A stretch of DNA of 47,786 nucleotides from a virus: positions 1 through 47,786 of the IMG/VR virus record IMGVR_UViG_3300032893_000083, one strand, 5' to 3'. The position numbers and the translations under genes are program-made. This document shows, in pieces, positions 24,371 to 31,326 of this stretch; position 1 is the first letter of the stretch, and every line of letters starts with the position of its first letter. The notes below the pieces were generated by a model. It had not been told where the DNA came from and made no database searches. It worked only from the letters and a program-made list of their open reading frames with translations.

Positions 24371-24399
24371 TTGACAATCCATGCATCATGTGATTAAAT
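24371..24399 (+). promoter_or_regulatory. Plus-strand promoter of the accessory operon
   Basis: TTGACA (24371-24376, perfect -35), 17 bases, TTAAAT (24394-24399, 4 of 6). It lies 48 bases before the first gene of the 24.4-29.0 kb operon. No other strong promoter is seen in this operon. Confidence 0.6.
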
Positions 24400-24446
24400 C
24401 TGTGTCGTTGGCAATCACGCCACGGAGAACAAGGGAGAACGGGACA

Positions 24447-24611
24447 ATGGATACTGCGGAACAGACTTTTGAGAAGGCTCACGAGGCTTTCGCTGAAGCC
24501 GCATTTCGGCGGCAACATGCGAAGGGCTTCTTCGCGCGATTCAAGGCGCGGCGGGCCGAAAAGCGGGCGTTCAAGGCGGCTGTTAAGGCGAAAGAGAAAA
24601 TAGGGAGATAA
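24447..24611 (+). CDS. Small basic helical protein, first gene of the accessory operon
   Basis: 54 residues from the ATG at 24447 with AAGGGAGAACGGGACA upstream. Helical and very basic (FFARFKARRAEKRAFKAAVK), probably binding nucleic acid. First gene after the promoter, as in many early phage operons that begin with host-takeover proteins. No family is recognised. Confidence 0.62.
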   Translation: MDTAEQTFEKAHEAFAEAAFRRQHAKGFFARFKARRAEKRAFKAAVKAKEKIGR

Positions 24612-24616
24612 CGACG

Positions 24617-24829
24617 ATGGACTTTCGTAAAGAACTTAGCGCAATGTGGGCACCGTCGCGCCAAAACCGATTCGTTGGTCAACTTTTGCGCGGCGCGGCG
24701 GTTGTGTGGACGTGTGATCATAACCACGATGATTCCGATGACGCCATTGAGTGCGCCGAAGCGGCACTTAATTGCGACGACGGCAGCCTTATGGCTGAGC
24801 GGCTAGAACGCGCTACTCGGAACGCCTAA
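24617..24829 (+). CDS. Small hypothetical protein
   Basis: 70 residues; N-terminal Trp/Arg segment, then an acidic part with WTCDHNHDDSDDAIECAEAA. The stop TAA is the first three bases of copy 5 of the 14-bp motif. No family is recognised. Confidence 0.62.
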   Translation: MDFRKELSAMWAPSRQNRFVGQLLRGAAVVWTCDHNHDDSDDAIECAEAALNCDDGSLMAERLERATRNA

Positions 24830-24840
24830 CGCCCGCGTGA
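24827..24840 (+). repeat. Dispersed 14-bp motif, copy 5
   Basis: TAACGCCCGCGTGA; its TAA is the stop of the preceding gene and the ribosome site AAAGGAG of the next gene follows directly. Confidence 0.72.
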
Positions 24841-24857
24841 AAAGGAGAATAGGGAAA

Positions 24858-24968
24858 ATGAGCTTACTCGCAAGAATCGAACGGATGGCACAAGTCCGCA
24901 TGATAACCCGCCTTGCCGTGGCACTGGCACACGCGGCGGGAACGGCGCAGAAGCAGGGAGGGCGGTAA
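24858..24968 (+). CDS. 36-residue protein
   Basis: ATG at 24858 with AAGGAGAATAGGGAAA upstream. [20 protein letters not shown] then an Ala-rich helix ending QKQGGR. Ends 2 bases before the next gene. Tightly fitted with a good ribosome site, so probably real; the function is unknown. Confidence 0.52.
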   Translation: MSLLARIERMAQVRMITRLAVALAHAAGTAQKQGGR

Positions 24969-24970
24969 CA

Positions 24971-25450
24971 ATGGCTGAATTTATCATTAAAAGCTACTTG
25001 GACTTGGACGCGGAATTGTACCGCTGTGAAGCTGCGAGTCAAAAAGCAGCGGTTGAACAAGCAGTCAATCGCGGCGCGGACCTGTACGGCGCGGACCTGT
25101 ACGGCGCGGACCTGCGCGGCGCGAACTTGTGCGGCGCGAACCTGTGCGACGCGAACTTGCGCGACGCGAACCTGTACGGCGCGAACCTGTACGGCGCGAA
25201 CCTATACGGCGCGAAGCTGTGCGGCGCGAACCTGTGCGGCGCGAAAGGCATCCATACCATAGAGGGCGGCAAAGACTCGCGTAATTACGAGTTTCGCGCT
25301 ATCGAACTGCCCGACGGCTGGCGTATCAGTGCCGGTTGCCGATTTTTCACGCTCGACAAAAGCAAAAAGCACTGGCGCAATAACCCCGAATGCGCGGCCA
25401 TCGTCGCCAAGCTGATTGCTGAAACCGAAAAGCTGGATGCGGAGGGCTGA
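24971..25450 (+). CDS. Pentapeptide-repeat protein
   Basis: 159 residues. Residues about 36-90 are eleven consecutive pentapeptides of the A-(D/N/K)-L-x-x type ([15 protein letters not shown]), predicted to fold as a right-handed beta-helix. The C-terminal 65 residues contain [20 protein letters not shown], a small domain often attached to such repeats in phages. Known members (Qnr, MfpA) mimic DNA and protect or inhibit gyrase; most phage members have no known role. The repeats are nearly identical 15-bp units in DNA, suggesting recent expansion. Confidence 0.85.
   Translation: MAEFIIKSYLDLDAELYRCEAASQKAAVEQAVNRGADLYGADLYGADLRGANLCGANLCDANLRDANLYGANLYGANLYGAKLCGANLCGAKGIHTIEGGKDSRNYEFRAIELPDGWRISAGCRFFTLDKSKKHWRNNPECAAIVAKLIAETEKLDAEG
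25074..25245 (+). repeat. Tandem 15-bp repeats inside the pentapeptide gene
   Basis: About eleven units close to GGCGCGAACCTGTAC with changes mainly at two codons. Copy number could vary between isolates by slippage. Confidence 0.75.
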
Positions 25451-25452
25451 CA

Positions 25453-25638
25453 ATGGAAGCGAAGGTGTTTAGTCGAGCGGCTGCAACAGCGCTCTTTTTG
25501 CAAGAAAAGCTTAATCCGATAGTCCTGCGACGGAATTGGTATGTGACCCACAACGGCGACGCAAAGGGATATGACACCGAAGCCGAAGCCGTAGCAGCGG
25601 CGGCTAAACTGAATGCGGAGGGGCAGGCTGAGGATTAG
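25453..25638 (+). CDS. Small hypothetical protein
   Basis: 61 residues: a helix (FSRAAATALFLQEKLNPIVL), then a strand pair (NWYVTHNGDAKGYDTEAEAV) and an Ala-rich helix. It follows the pentapeptide gene by 2 bases. The middle looks like a compact alpha/beta fold, but no family is recognised. Confidence 0.6.
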   Translation: MEAKVFSRAAATALFLQEKLNPIVLRRNWYVTHNGDAKGYDTEAEAVAAAAKLNAEGQAED

Positions 25639-25639
25639 C

Positions 25640-25705
25640 GGGCCGGGGCTATTGCGCGGCTGGTCGCCCGGCGGGCCTATCCCGGCCCTCCACCAGACCA
25701 GCCGC
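25640..25705 (+). terminator. GC-rich inverted repeats between genes, possible attenuator
   Basis: GCGGCTGGTC (25656-25665) pairs with GACCAGCCGC (25696-25705); GGGCCGGG (25640-25647) pairs with CCCGGCCC (25681-25688), as an alternative. No U-run follows, so it is not a standard intrinsic terminator. Confidence 0.4.
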
Positions 25706-25717
25706 ACCTAAACCACA

Positions 25718-26050
25718 ATGACACAAAAACAATTAGAAATTTTGCAGCACGCGCTTGGCCTCGATAAATTTGGGCAAGGCGAAATGTACCGAAACGCTTT
25801 TTGCGCTGGGCCAGACGATGAACCCATTTGCCGTGAACTCATCGCGATGGGCCTTATGCAACAGCACGCGACTACCGAGTGGATGCCGTATTTTAATTGC
25901 TCGGTAACTCCCGCTGGTAAGGCGGCAGTCAAGCGTGAAAGCCCGACACCACCAAAATTGAGCCGTGGGGCGATTACTTACCGGCAATTTCTGAAGGCAG
26001 ACTCTGGGATGAAATTTGGCGAATGGCTAAAAACGCGACAACCACGATAA
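25718..26050 (+). CDS. Conserved small phage protein
   Basis: 110 residues: MTQKQLEILQHALGLDKFGQ then CRELIAMGLMQQHA. I know this opening from proteins in several phages and prophages: helix, short loop with Gly and Asn/Tyr, then a winged-helix-like stretch. It may bind DNA, but the family has no assigned function that I can name. No good ribosome site; the start follows the GC-rich repeats. Confidence 0.62.
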   Translation: MTQKQLEILQHALGLDKFGQGEMYRNAFCAGPDDEPICRELIAMGLMQQHATTEWMPYFNCSVTPAGKAAVKRESPTPPKLSRGAITYRQFLKADSGMKFGEWLKTRQPR

Positions 26051-26069
26051 TCGGTACGTAAGAGGGAAT

Positions 26070-26321
26070 ATGGAACTTTGCGATGCTTGCAAACGGGGCC
26101 AACATTGGGACTGCGGAATGCAGACATGGTGCGAATGTGAATGCGACCCCGATGCCTTTGATCACCCCGACAACGCCACGGCGATGAGTGACGAACAGCC
26201 GGATGAGGATGATTACGATCCGCCGTTTGATTGCCACATGGACAAGCGCGGATTTTGCGGGATGGCAGGCTCTGAAGACTGCGACTTTGAATGCCCCTAT
26301 CGCAATGTGAAACGGAACTGA
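26070..26321 (+). CDS. Cys-rich acidic protein
   Basis: 83 residues with eleven Cys (LCDACKRGQHWDCGM, CECECD, CHMDKRGFCG, CDFECPY). Spacing suggests two or three zinc sites or disulfides. AGGGAATA precedes the ATG. No family is recognised. Confidence 0.6.
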   Translation: MELCDACKRGQHWDCGMQTWCECECDPDAFDHPDNATAMSDEQPDEDDYDPPFDCHMDKRGFCGMAGSEDCDFECPYRNVKRN

Positions 26322-26326
26322 TCACT

Positions 26327-26340
26327 TAATGCCCGCGTGG
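26327..26340 (+). repeat. Dispersed 14-bp motif, copy 6 (two changes)
   Basis: TAATGCCCGCGTGG between two genes; it leads directly into the ribosome site GGAGG of the next gene. Confidence 0.5.
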
Positions 26341-26348
26341 AGGATACG

Positions 26349-26627
26349 ATGAGACGAATGCTTGGACAATTTGTAGGACTCCCACATACTGCCCGTGTTC
26401 GACGCGGGTGGTATGCTGATACGCTTTCTGATTTGCGAAGTCTCTTGCGAAAAGGGCGTGTCGCAACAGCCGCCGATGACAATGGATCGCTCACTGTTTG
26501 GCGTCAGAGAGACAACAGATACCGTTGTGAGCGATATTCGTACTGCCGAACCGAAGATAGCGTAATTCTTACCTCACTCTCGGCGGTGTGCGATTGGTGG
26601 AAAAACGCAATCGAGGATATTCAATGA
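26349..26627 (+). CDS. Small hypothetical protein
   Basis: 92 residues from the ATG at 26349 with GGAGG 5 bases upstream. Arg-rich first half (TARVRRGWYADTLSDLRSLL), then strands (GSLTVWRQRDNRYRCERYSY). It overlaps the next gene by 4 bases. No family is recognised. Confidence 0.6.
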   Translation: MRRMLGQFVGLPHTARVRRGWYADTLSDLRSLLRKGRVATAADDNGSLTVWRQRDNRYRCERYSYCRTEDSVILTSLSAVCDWWKNAIEDIQ

Positions 26628-26809
26628 ACTACCTCAACCACGACGAAATCATAACCCGCCGCTCGCTGGCCGACTGGCACCACGGCACCGGGCCGCTCAA
26701 GCCGCTGGAATACGACCCGCCTGAATCGGGCTGGCAGACGTTCCGGGCGCTGGTAGCGGCGGCGCTGGCGTTTGGGCTGGTGGCTGTGGCGATCTATTTA
26801 GGGAGGTAA
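26624..26809 (+). CDS. Small protein with a C-terminal membrane helix
   Basis: 61 residues from the ATG at 26624 (ATGA overlap). Hydrophilic N-terminus and a membrane segment at about 43-60 (LVAAALAFGLVAVAIYLG). It is clearly more GC-rich than both neighbours, a sign of separate origin. Confidence 0.6.
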   Translation: MNYLNHDEIITRRSLADWHHGTGPLKPLEYDPPESGWQTFRALVAAALAFGLVAVAIYLGR

Positions 26810-26815
26810 CTGGAA

Positions 26816-27067
26816 ATGACAATCGAGATTAAACGGCCAGATTTAATGGAGGTAAGCTGTTGGGTTTGTTCCTTAAGTTACTTAGCAGGTATCCTTTCTA
26901 TGTGTATCTTTAACCACTATTGCGTTCCGGCCATCCCTGATTACTCTAACGCAGCCTCGCCAGGCATTCCTATTTTGGGAAGCCTGACGGCATGTATAAT
27001 TTGGTTCGTCACTTTCGTTTCTTACTTGATAGATAAAGTTTCGATCCGCAAGGAGCCACGCCCATGA
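26816..27067 (+). CDS. Small two-helix membrane protein
   Basis: 83 residues with two membrane helices (about 16-36 and 52-72, LTACIIWFVTFVSYLI) and a basic C-terminus. AGGGAGGTAACTGGAA precedes the ATG. It is AT-rich compared with its neighbours. It could be a small inner-membrane protein; the holin role is not supported by context. Confidence 0.58.
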   Translation: MTIEIKRPDLMEVSCWVCSLSYLAGILSMCIFNHYCVPAIPDYSNAASPGIPILGSLTACIIWFVTFVSYLIDKVSIRKEPRP

Positions 27068-27321
27068 CCCCGCTCTTGAGTTGGGCTGAAATCGACGCGC
27101 TCACAAGCGCCGACGCCATCGCGGAGTTGCTGCGGAGCAAGGGCGTGAAGGGGTGCTTAGGTGGTGAGGGCGGAGATTGCCCCTTAGAAGCCGCTACAGG
27201 CGATGAAGGCGTAGGCTACCGTACACGTTATCAAAATGGCGGTCTTTTGACTGAGGCTGAACGCAGTTTCGTTCGCCGCTTCGACAACCGCGAATGGCCG
27301 GACCTGATTGAGGAGGACTGA
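27064..27321 (+). CDS. Small hypothetical protein
   Basis: 85 residues from the ATG at 27064 (4-base overlap). A helix (WAEIDALTSADAIAELLRSK) followed by a Gly/Cys-containing loop (GCLGGEGGDCPLEA) and an acidic helix. The pattern is like small phage proteins with a CxxxxxxxC loop; the function is unknown. Confidence 0.58.
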   Translation: MTPLLSWAEIDALTSADAIAELLRSKGVKGCLGGEGGDCPLEAATGDEGVGYRTRYQNGGLLTEAERSFVRRFDNREWPDLIEED

Positions 27322-27325
27322 GACG

Positions 27326-27634
27326 ATGGCTAACACAGCGAAAATGTCGCGATTCGTCGCGGAGAAGCTAGGGCTGAAAGGACCAGAGCTACGCTACCAA
27401 TACAAAGGGCAGCCACAATCTCCATTCAACGCCACCACGCCCGAAGGCTTCGCGACGCTCACGCAGGCGCTGCTGGATAGTGGGCAAGCGGTGCATTTCT
27501 TTTTGGAGTTTCGCAGTCCAGCTAGATATAGCGCAGTCATCGGGGCGTATGAAGAGTCAACGATTGAACCCACCGACACCCCCGCCAAGGCGCTCTTGGC
27601 CGCAGCGTATGCGGCGCTGGGCGGGAAGGAGTAA
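27326..27634 (+). CDS. Small hypothetical protein
   Basis: 102 residues from the ATG at 27326 (GAGGAGG upstream). Middle beta-type (VHFFLEFRSPARYSAVIGAY), C-terminal Ala-rich helix. No family is recognised. Confidence 0.6.
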   Translation: MANTAKMSRFVAEKLGLKGPELRYQYKGQPQSPFNATTPEGFATLTQALLDSGQAVHFFLEFRSPARYSAVIGAYEESTIEPTDTPAKALLAAAYAALGGKE

Positions 27635-27639
27635 CGACG

Positions 27640-27834
27640 ATGGATGACTACACTCGATATTTAATCCTAAAAACAGCGGCGCGAAGCCTTGTTCTGAAAT
27701 TGGACGAGATTTTCAACAGCGACGAATACAGGTCTATTTTTACGATAGCCTTTGTTCATGGCGTGCAATATCACGGTCAAAACTGCAAGTATCAACTTGA
27801 TATCCTTCGCAATCTGGTGAACGACGATGACTGA
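27640..27834 (+). CDS. Small hypothetical protein
   Basis: 64 residues, helical (YLILKTAARSLVLKLDEIF) with a HGVQYHGQNCKY segment. AAGGAGTAACGACG precedes the ATG. It overlaps a 26-codon frame at its end. Confidence 0.6.
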   Translation: MDDYTRYLILKTAARSLVLKLDEIFNSDEYRSIFTIAFVHGVQYHGQNCKYQLDILRNLVNDDD

Positions 27835-27907
27835 CACCTTCCCCCTCGCCGTCGCGCGAGCGTTGCTCGACCTTGCGGACAAGGAGACTGCCAATGCGAA
27901 AAGCTAA
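27827..27907 (+). CDS. Possible 26-residue protein
   Basis: ATG at 27827 overlapping the upstream end; MTDTFPLAVARALLDLADKE, then five residues. It overlaps the next gene by 14 bases. Kept because it fills a gap and looks helical, but it may be chance. Confidence 0.3.
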   Translation: MTDTFPLAVARALLDLADKETANAKS

Positions 27908-28058
27908 ACTGACCAAGACGGAACGGCTGTGGAAGATCGCAAGATTGATGGCAATGCACCACGATTGGGATTGGCTAAAAAAGACGGTCAGTTTTTCCGA
28001 GAAGCATTATATGGAAATCTACGATCTCGCCCGCGAGCCAAGGAGGAAAGGCAAATGA
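27894..28058 (+). CDS. Small basic helical protein
   Basis: 54 residues from the ATG at 27894 with AAGGAG 8 bases upstream. Basic, Trp-rich helix (LTKTERLWKIARLMAMHHDW). Ends with an ATGA overlap into the next gene. Confidence 0.57.
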   Translation: MRKAKLTKTERLWKIARLMAMHHDWDWLKKTVSFSEKHYMEIYDLAREPRRKGK

Positions 28059-28285
28059 CACACGCTGAGTATAATCAAGAGCGCGGACAAGGCTTACCAC
28101 ATTCGCATTGTTGTAAGAAACACAATAAAGCGGCAATGCAAGCCCACGCTCGGCTCTTTGCCGAGGCGATTGGATTCGTTGAGTATGTCGAAGGCTTGTG
28201 CGCCTGTAAAGAGTATGATTGCATATCTACCGAAGCGCGCAAATTTTTACGCCAATGGAACAGCGAAATGGAGATAGGCAAATGA
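28055..28285 (+). CDS. Small Cys/His-containing protein
   Basis: 76 residues from the ATG at 28055. SHCCKKHNKA and GLCACKEYDC give five Cys and nearby His, a possible metal site between helices. AGGAGGAAAGGCAA upstream. Coupled to both neighbours by ATGA. Confidence 0.58.
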   Translation: MTHAEYNQERGQGLPHSHCCKKHNKAAMQAHARLFAEAIGFVEYVEGLCACKEYDCISTEARKFLRQWNSEMEIGK

Positions 28286-28743
28286 CCCTCGAACAACTCT
28301 GCGCGAAGATTGAGGAAGCGGCGGCGAAGGCTACGGAACTACCGTGGGAAACGCACCATCATTCTCATTGCAATGGCGAGTATTGGTCCAGTATCGGTCA
28401 TCATGGACGCGGCCCGATTACCGATATTGTCGGTGCAGAAGGTAACAAGACAGAGTATTTTCAACCCGCCGCAGGAATGAAGCATTTAGTTACGCCAGTC
28501 GAGGAACAAAAAGCCAACGCCGCCTACATCGTCCTCGCCGCCAACCTTCTCCCGGTGTTGCTGAAGGTGGTGACGGCACAAGCAATACGAATCGCCTGTC
28601 TACGAACTGCTCTCAATGAGGAAAAAATCAAGGTACTTCCGCACTTAAATTTGATTGCCGACGCGACATTGCAAAACGACGATGAGTTAGCTGCCCGCAT
28701 CGACGAGCTACTCAAGGAAGCTGGCGATGGACTTGGATCTTGA
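28282..28743 (+). CDS. Hypothetical protein, Ead/Ea22-like pattern
   Basis: 153 residues from the ATG at 28282 (ATGA overlap). The pattern ALP/TELPWETHHHSHCNGEYW, then NAAYIVLAANLLPVLL and an acidic helix (LIADATLQNDDELAARIDEL) resembles the ead/Ea22-type proteins of lambdoid phages, in which A-A-A-N-P is common. The match is by general pattern only. Confidence 0.57.
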   Translation: MTLEQLCAKIEEAAAKATELPWETHHHSHCNGEYWSSIGHHGRGPITDIVGAEGNKTEYFQPAAGMKHLVTPVEEQKANAAYIVLAANLLPVLLKVVTAQAIRIACLRTALNEEKIKVLPHLNLIADATLQNDDELAARIDELLKEAGDGLGS

Positions 28744-28867
28744 ACCGCTCAACGAGGCAATCAAAAAATTGGAAAAAGCATATCTGCCTTCGATAATTTA
28801 CGGAGTCACTTCCATATGCTGTTTTTGGCTGAAGGCCTTCGCGATGCCGTCGCGTGGCAGGCGTTAG
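28727..28867 (+). CDS. Possible 46-residue protein
   Basis: ATG at 28727 overlapping the upstream end by 17 bases. MDLDLEPLNEAIKKLEKAYL, then a short hydrophobic part with two Cys, basic end. Competes with the frame starting at 28816; one of the two may be spurious. Confidence 0.35.
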   Translation: MDLDLEPLNEAIKKLEKAYLPSIIYGVTSICCFWLKAFAMPSRGRR

Positions 28868-28986
28868 CGATGCTGAATTGTTGTTTTAAGTTGAGTGGTG
28901 ATTACGCAAACGAACCAGCAGAACCCGCATGGCTTAATCCCGGAGAAGGCCCGCATACTGGCCCAGCGAAGGAGGCTGGCGATTAG
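28816..28986 (+). CDS. Possible 56-residue protein, last gene of the operon
   Basis: ATG at 28816 with GGAG 10 bases upstream. MLFLAEGLRDAVAWQALAML, then CC and a Pro/Glu-rich tail ending PAKEAGD. It overlaps the previous frame by 52 bases. Confidence 0.38.
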   Translation: MLFLAEGLRDAVAWQALAMLNCCFKLSGDYANEPAEPAWLNPGEGPHTGPAKEAGD

Positions 28987-29009
28987 GAGACCAGCCTTTG
29001 TGAACTTTT

Positions 29010-29121
29010 CCGGGATCGGTCCCACGAGAGGAAAGCGGTATAGCGGTTTTGACGCCCGCTAACTCCGACCGCTGAATGGAACTTAGCTGGCGTAGCAGCA
29101 AGAAGTTCCAGCCGATCCCGG
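29010..29121. ncRNA. Predicted multi-stem RNA structure at a convergent boundary
   Basis: A closing stem CCGGGATCGG (29010-29019)/CCGATCCCGG (29112-29121) holds two inner arms: AGCGGT (29034-29039)/ACCGCT (29068-29073), itself with AGCGG/CCCGCT, and TGGAACTT (29077-29084)/AAGTTCCA (29103-29110), whose tip has GCTG/CAGC. A T-rich run (TTTCTTAAATTT) follows on the plus strand. It lies between convergent operons, so the simplest role is a bidirectional terminator; a stable ncRNA is possible. Confidence 0.6.
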
Positions 29122-29125
29122 TTTC

Positions 29126-29506
29126 TTAAATTTGAGGGTAGTCCGGCAGTATCCGCCGCACCGCGCTTGGCTCGATGCCCAGCACCCCGCACACCCAATG
29201 GAACGTGAAGGGTGCGTCGCTGTCGCTGGTGAACCAGCCGCGCACCTCTTCCCTGCGCCTCCGCCAGTGTTCCTCGTTAGTCGGCAAGTAGCGCCCCGGC
29301 TTCATCGTTACGAATGCCCGCGTCCAGTCGTCTATCGCCTGCTGCAAGACAGCAGACACTAGCTCGCCTTCCGGCGGCAGTTCCCGATGCTGGCGTAAGT
29401 CCCGGTATTGGCTCAAGGTAAGACAATCCGGCGCTGAGGCGGTTAGGTCGTAGATGTCGCCTTGCCAATAGCTGGCCCGGCTCGATTCTGCGTTTGAGGG
29501 CCTCAT
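29126..29506 (-). CDS. HTH-containing regulatory protein candidate
   Basis: 126 residues from the ATG at 29506 (ATGA overlap). The C-terminus FTFHWVCGVLGIEPSAVRRI has the pattern of a helix-turn-helix of the type aVc..LGl.p.aVR...L seen in phage and bacterial DNA-binding proteins. The middle (EGELVSAVLQQAIDDWTRAF) is helical. Last gene of the minus replication block; probably regulates or aids replication, as inferred from context. Confidence 0.62.
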   Translation of the reverse strand: MRPSNAESSRASYWQGDIYDLTASAPDCLTLSQYRDLRQHRELPPEGELVSAVLQQAIDDWTRAFVTMKPGRYLPTNEEHWRRRREEVRGWFTSDSDAPFTFHWVCGVLGIEPSAVRRILPDYPQI

Positions 29507-30150
29507 TTCATCACCGCCAGCCACGCCGCCGTTGCCGTGTCCATCGCCTCTTGCACCGCCCCCAGCGTCTCCGCTGTGACCGTCCCATGCTCGCTTGCTT
29601 CGTCCGCCGCTCCCGCTACTACCGCCGCCGCGTTGCCGAGAAGGTCCGAGAGGTGTTCCAGCCGCTCCGCCAGCCCTTCGCCAACCATGCGCTTTGGCCC
29701 TTGGGAGCCATTGAGAGCGATTTTTGCCCCGTTCCCGACCGTCGGGCTTGCCTCGTTGCCTAGAAGCCGCTTTACTTCGGCCCGAATAGTTTGACGGTTC
29801 ATCTCGCCCTTTAACGCCCGCGTGATAATCGCATCGCATTCGTCTTTCCGTTTTGCCCGCACAAGCACGGCCATCGACTGATACCACGTCCACGGGATAT
29901 CGACGGAGCGTTCTTCGGGCGGGAACGCACGGGAAGTCGTGAGCATATTTTGAACCGTGCTGTAAGAATATTGGGTTTCAAATTCCCCGATAATCTGCCA
30001 CGCTGGTTCTCCAAAGTCGCGGTAGCCTCGATCCATCCAATCGCCAATCATCCACGGCAGTTGGCCGTGTAACCTAACAGCCCGCCGTAAGCCTTCCGCC
30101 CAATCTTCAAACGTCAGCCGCTCCGGTATCGCTAATGGATTTGCGTTCAT
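29503..30150 (-). CDS. HTH-like regulatory or partition-type protein
   Basis: 215 residues. LTFEDWAEGLRRAVRLHGQL, then WMIGDWMDRGYRDFGEPAWQ and YSYSTVQNMLTTSRAFPPEE match a pattern of phage and actinobacterial-type regulators with this W-x-x-G-D-W signature followed by an HTH. The C-terminal 70 residues are Ala/Glu-rich and helical. It overlaps the nuclease gene upstream and the HTH gene downstream by 4 bases. Copy 7 of the 14-bp motif encodes I-T-R-A-L. Confidence 0.6.
   Translation of the reverse strand: MNANPLAIPERLTFEDWAEGLRRAVRLHGQLPWMIGDWMDRGYRDFGEPAWQIIGEFETQYSYSTVQNMLTTSRAFPPEERSVDIPWTWYQSMAVLVRAKRKDECDAIITRALKGEMNRQTIRAEVKRLLGNEASPTVGNGAKIALNGSQGPKRMVGEGLAERLEHLSDLLGNAAAVVAGAADEASEHGTVTAETLGAVQEAMDTATAAWLAVMK
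29812..29825 (+). repeat. Dispersed 14-bp motif, copy 7
   Basis: TAACGCCCGCGTGA inside the minus-strand gene; coding strand encodes T-R-A-L, as in copies 1 and 2. Confidence 0.7.
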
Positions 30151-30518
30151 CCCCTCAAAGCCTCCTCCACTTCCCGCATTACGCCGTCCACGTCTGTCTT
30201 TACTTGTTGATTCGTGAAGCGTAGCGTCCGCCAGCCGTCCACTTGCGCCCGCGTGTCCCGCCGCCGGTCCTTGCCCCGTTGCCGTCGATGCACGCCACCG
30301 TCGACCTCGATAATCAGCCGCCGCCCCTCATGCGCGAAGTCCGCAATTAGCTGCCATGCGCCGCCATTCTTCGTGCGCCCTTGAATTGGATGCTGGAACT
30401 TGAAGCCGAGCGCCGTCATTGCCTCAAGCAACTGCGCCTCCTGCTTTGTGGGCGCAAGCCTCATCCGAGCCGCGTTGGCGTCCAGAAAGACGCGGGTGTC
30501 GGCGGCTGGGCGTCTCAT
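30147..30518 (-). CDS. DUF559-type endonuclease
   Basis: 123 residues with the Vsr/DUF559 pattern: LAPTKQEAQLLEAMTALGFK (Glu27), LIADFAHEGRRLIIEVDGG (Asp60, Glu71-Val-Asp73) and HRRQ...D..R with His77, then GWRTLRFTNQQV. These residues form a PD-(D/E)XK-like metal site. Such phage enzymes may nick or cut DNA in recombination or exclusion; the substrate is unknown. Overlaps both neighbours by 4 bases. Confidence 0.78.
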   Translation of the reverse strand: MRRPAADTRVFLDANAARMRLAPTKQEAQLLEAMTALGFKFQHPIQGRTKNGGAWQLIADFAHEGRRLIIEVDGGVHRRQRGKDRRRDTRAQVDGWRTLRFTNQQVKTDVDGVMREVEEALRG

Positions 30519-30769
30519 GCGAATTCCTTCATTACGATCTCTGTTTCACTGACAATCGCAGCTTCAACTTGTTCTGGAGTGTAACTTGAATGCGGCCATA
30601 ACTGAGAATTGCCTTCGTGACATTCGCAAACACATGTTGAACGAGCGCGACACGGACAATGAATTTCACCACGCCGCTTTCCTGTACAGATAAAACCGAA
30701 AAAACGGCTTTCAGCTATACCGCGCGGACCTCCCATTAATAACAATATGCCTAAATCTGGAAATAGCAT
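30515..30769 (-). CDS. Cys-rich hypothetical protein
   Basis: 84 residues; a start at 30736 (MGGPRGI) is also possible. CPCRARSTCVCECHEG has five Cys and a His, a metal-binding loop, followed by a helix (TPEQVEAAIVSETEIVMKEF). It overlaps the nuclease gene. AT-richer than neighbours. Confidence 0.5.
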   Translation of the reverse strand: MLFPDLGILLLMGGPRGIAESRFFGFICTGKRRGEIHCPCRARSTCVCECHEGNSQLWPHSSYTPEQVEAAIVSETEIVMKEFA

Positions 30770-30808
30770 CGCTCTCTTCTATGTTTCCCGTATCTCGATG
30801 TCCCTCAA

Positions 30809-31015
30809 TCAGGGATTGCTCTCTAGTTCGTCGATAGCCTTCATCACCTTCTCGATAAATTCGTCGTCTTCTGAATCCACGGAGATGGTATTTCCGCCTT
30901 CGAGCCAAATCACGACTTTGTTTTCTTGCCGCCCAATCCCCATCACAGCGGACGCGCGAAATGCGAGATTCGCAGGTTGCTTACCTAGCCGATTCATTAT
31001 GAAGTTACTCATCAT
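30809..31015 (-). CDS. Small hypothetical protein
   Basis: 68 residues: strand pair (NKVVIWLEGGNTISVDSED) and an acidic helix (DEFIEKVMKAIDELESNP). The ATG overlaps the upstream stop region (4 bases). No family is recognised. Confidence 0.6.
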   Translation of the reverse strand: MMSNFIMNRLGKQPANLAFRASAVMGIGRQENKVVIWLEGGNTISVDSEDDEFIEKVMKAIDELESNP

Positions 31016-31326
31016 GTCTCCTTAATCTCAATGCCCCACAAGGCGAGCATCAGTTTTTTCTTGAGCTTATACTCAGGCGTTTTGAAGCCCTTGCAGTCCT
31101 CCACGATCATTTTACCGTTTTCAATATAGGCAAAATCCGCCCGATATTTGCCTATCGACACGCCATTCACTTTCAACTCGGATTCTGGTTGCTGGACAAG
31201 AGCATGAATCTCCCCCGCTTTTTCCAGCAAACTCAACTCCCCGCAGCGCCGGGCCTCTTTTTTTGAAGCATGGATATGGCCCCCGCCGCACTCGGTACGC
31301 TTCGCCCGGTATTTGTTCGGTTTCAT
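31012..31326 (-). CDS. DUF1064-type PD-(D/E)XK nuclease
   Basis: 104 residues from the ATG at 31326 (ATGA overlap). KYRAKRTE at the start, HASKKEARR (19-27), Q-P (46-47), KYRADFAYIENGKMIVEDCK with Asp64 and Asp77-Cys-Lys79 as the nuclease core, then YKLKKKLMLALWGIEI. This is the order of motifs of the DUF1064 phage family, thought to be nucleases acting in DNA processing. It sits in a replication block, which fits. Confidence 0.8.
   Translation of the reverse strand: MKPNKYRAKRTECGGGHIHASKKEARRCGELSLLEKAGEIHALVQQPESELKVNGVSIGKYRADFAYIENGKMIVEDCKGFKTPEYKLKKKLMLALWGIEIKET

Noticed and set aside
24345-24385. Intrinsic terminator (AGACT-loop-AGTCT)
   Set aside because: The stem has only five pairs with little GC and is followed by mixed A/T rather than a T-run.
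24058-24840. 14-bp motif as integron attC site
   Set aside because: GTTAGAC and GCCTAAC next to the motif resemble attC core ends, and copies follow stop codons, but paired inner sites and a folded 60-140-base structure are absent and no integrase is seen.
25074-25245. Regular repeats, possible CRISPR array
   Set aside because: Units are 15-bp tandem codons of a pentapeptide-repeat protein in an open frame, without spacers.
26816-27067. Holin at 26816
   Set aside because: Two membrane helices fit, but the surrounding genes are early accessory genes, and the 41335 gene is a better holin candidate.
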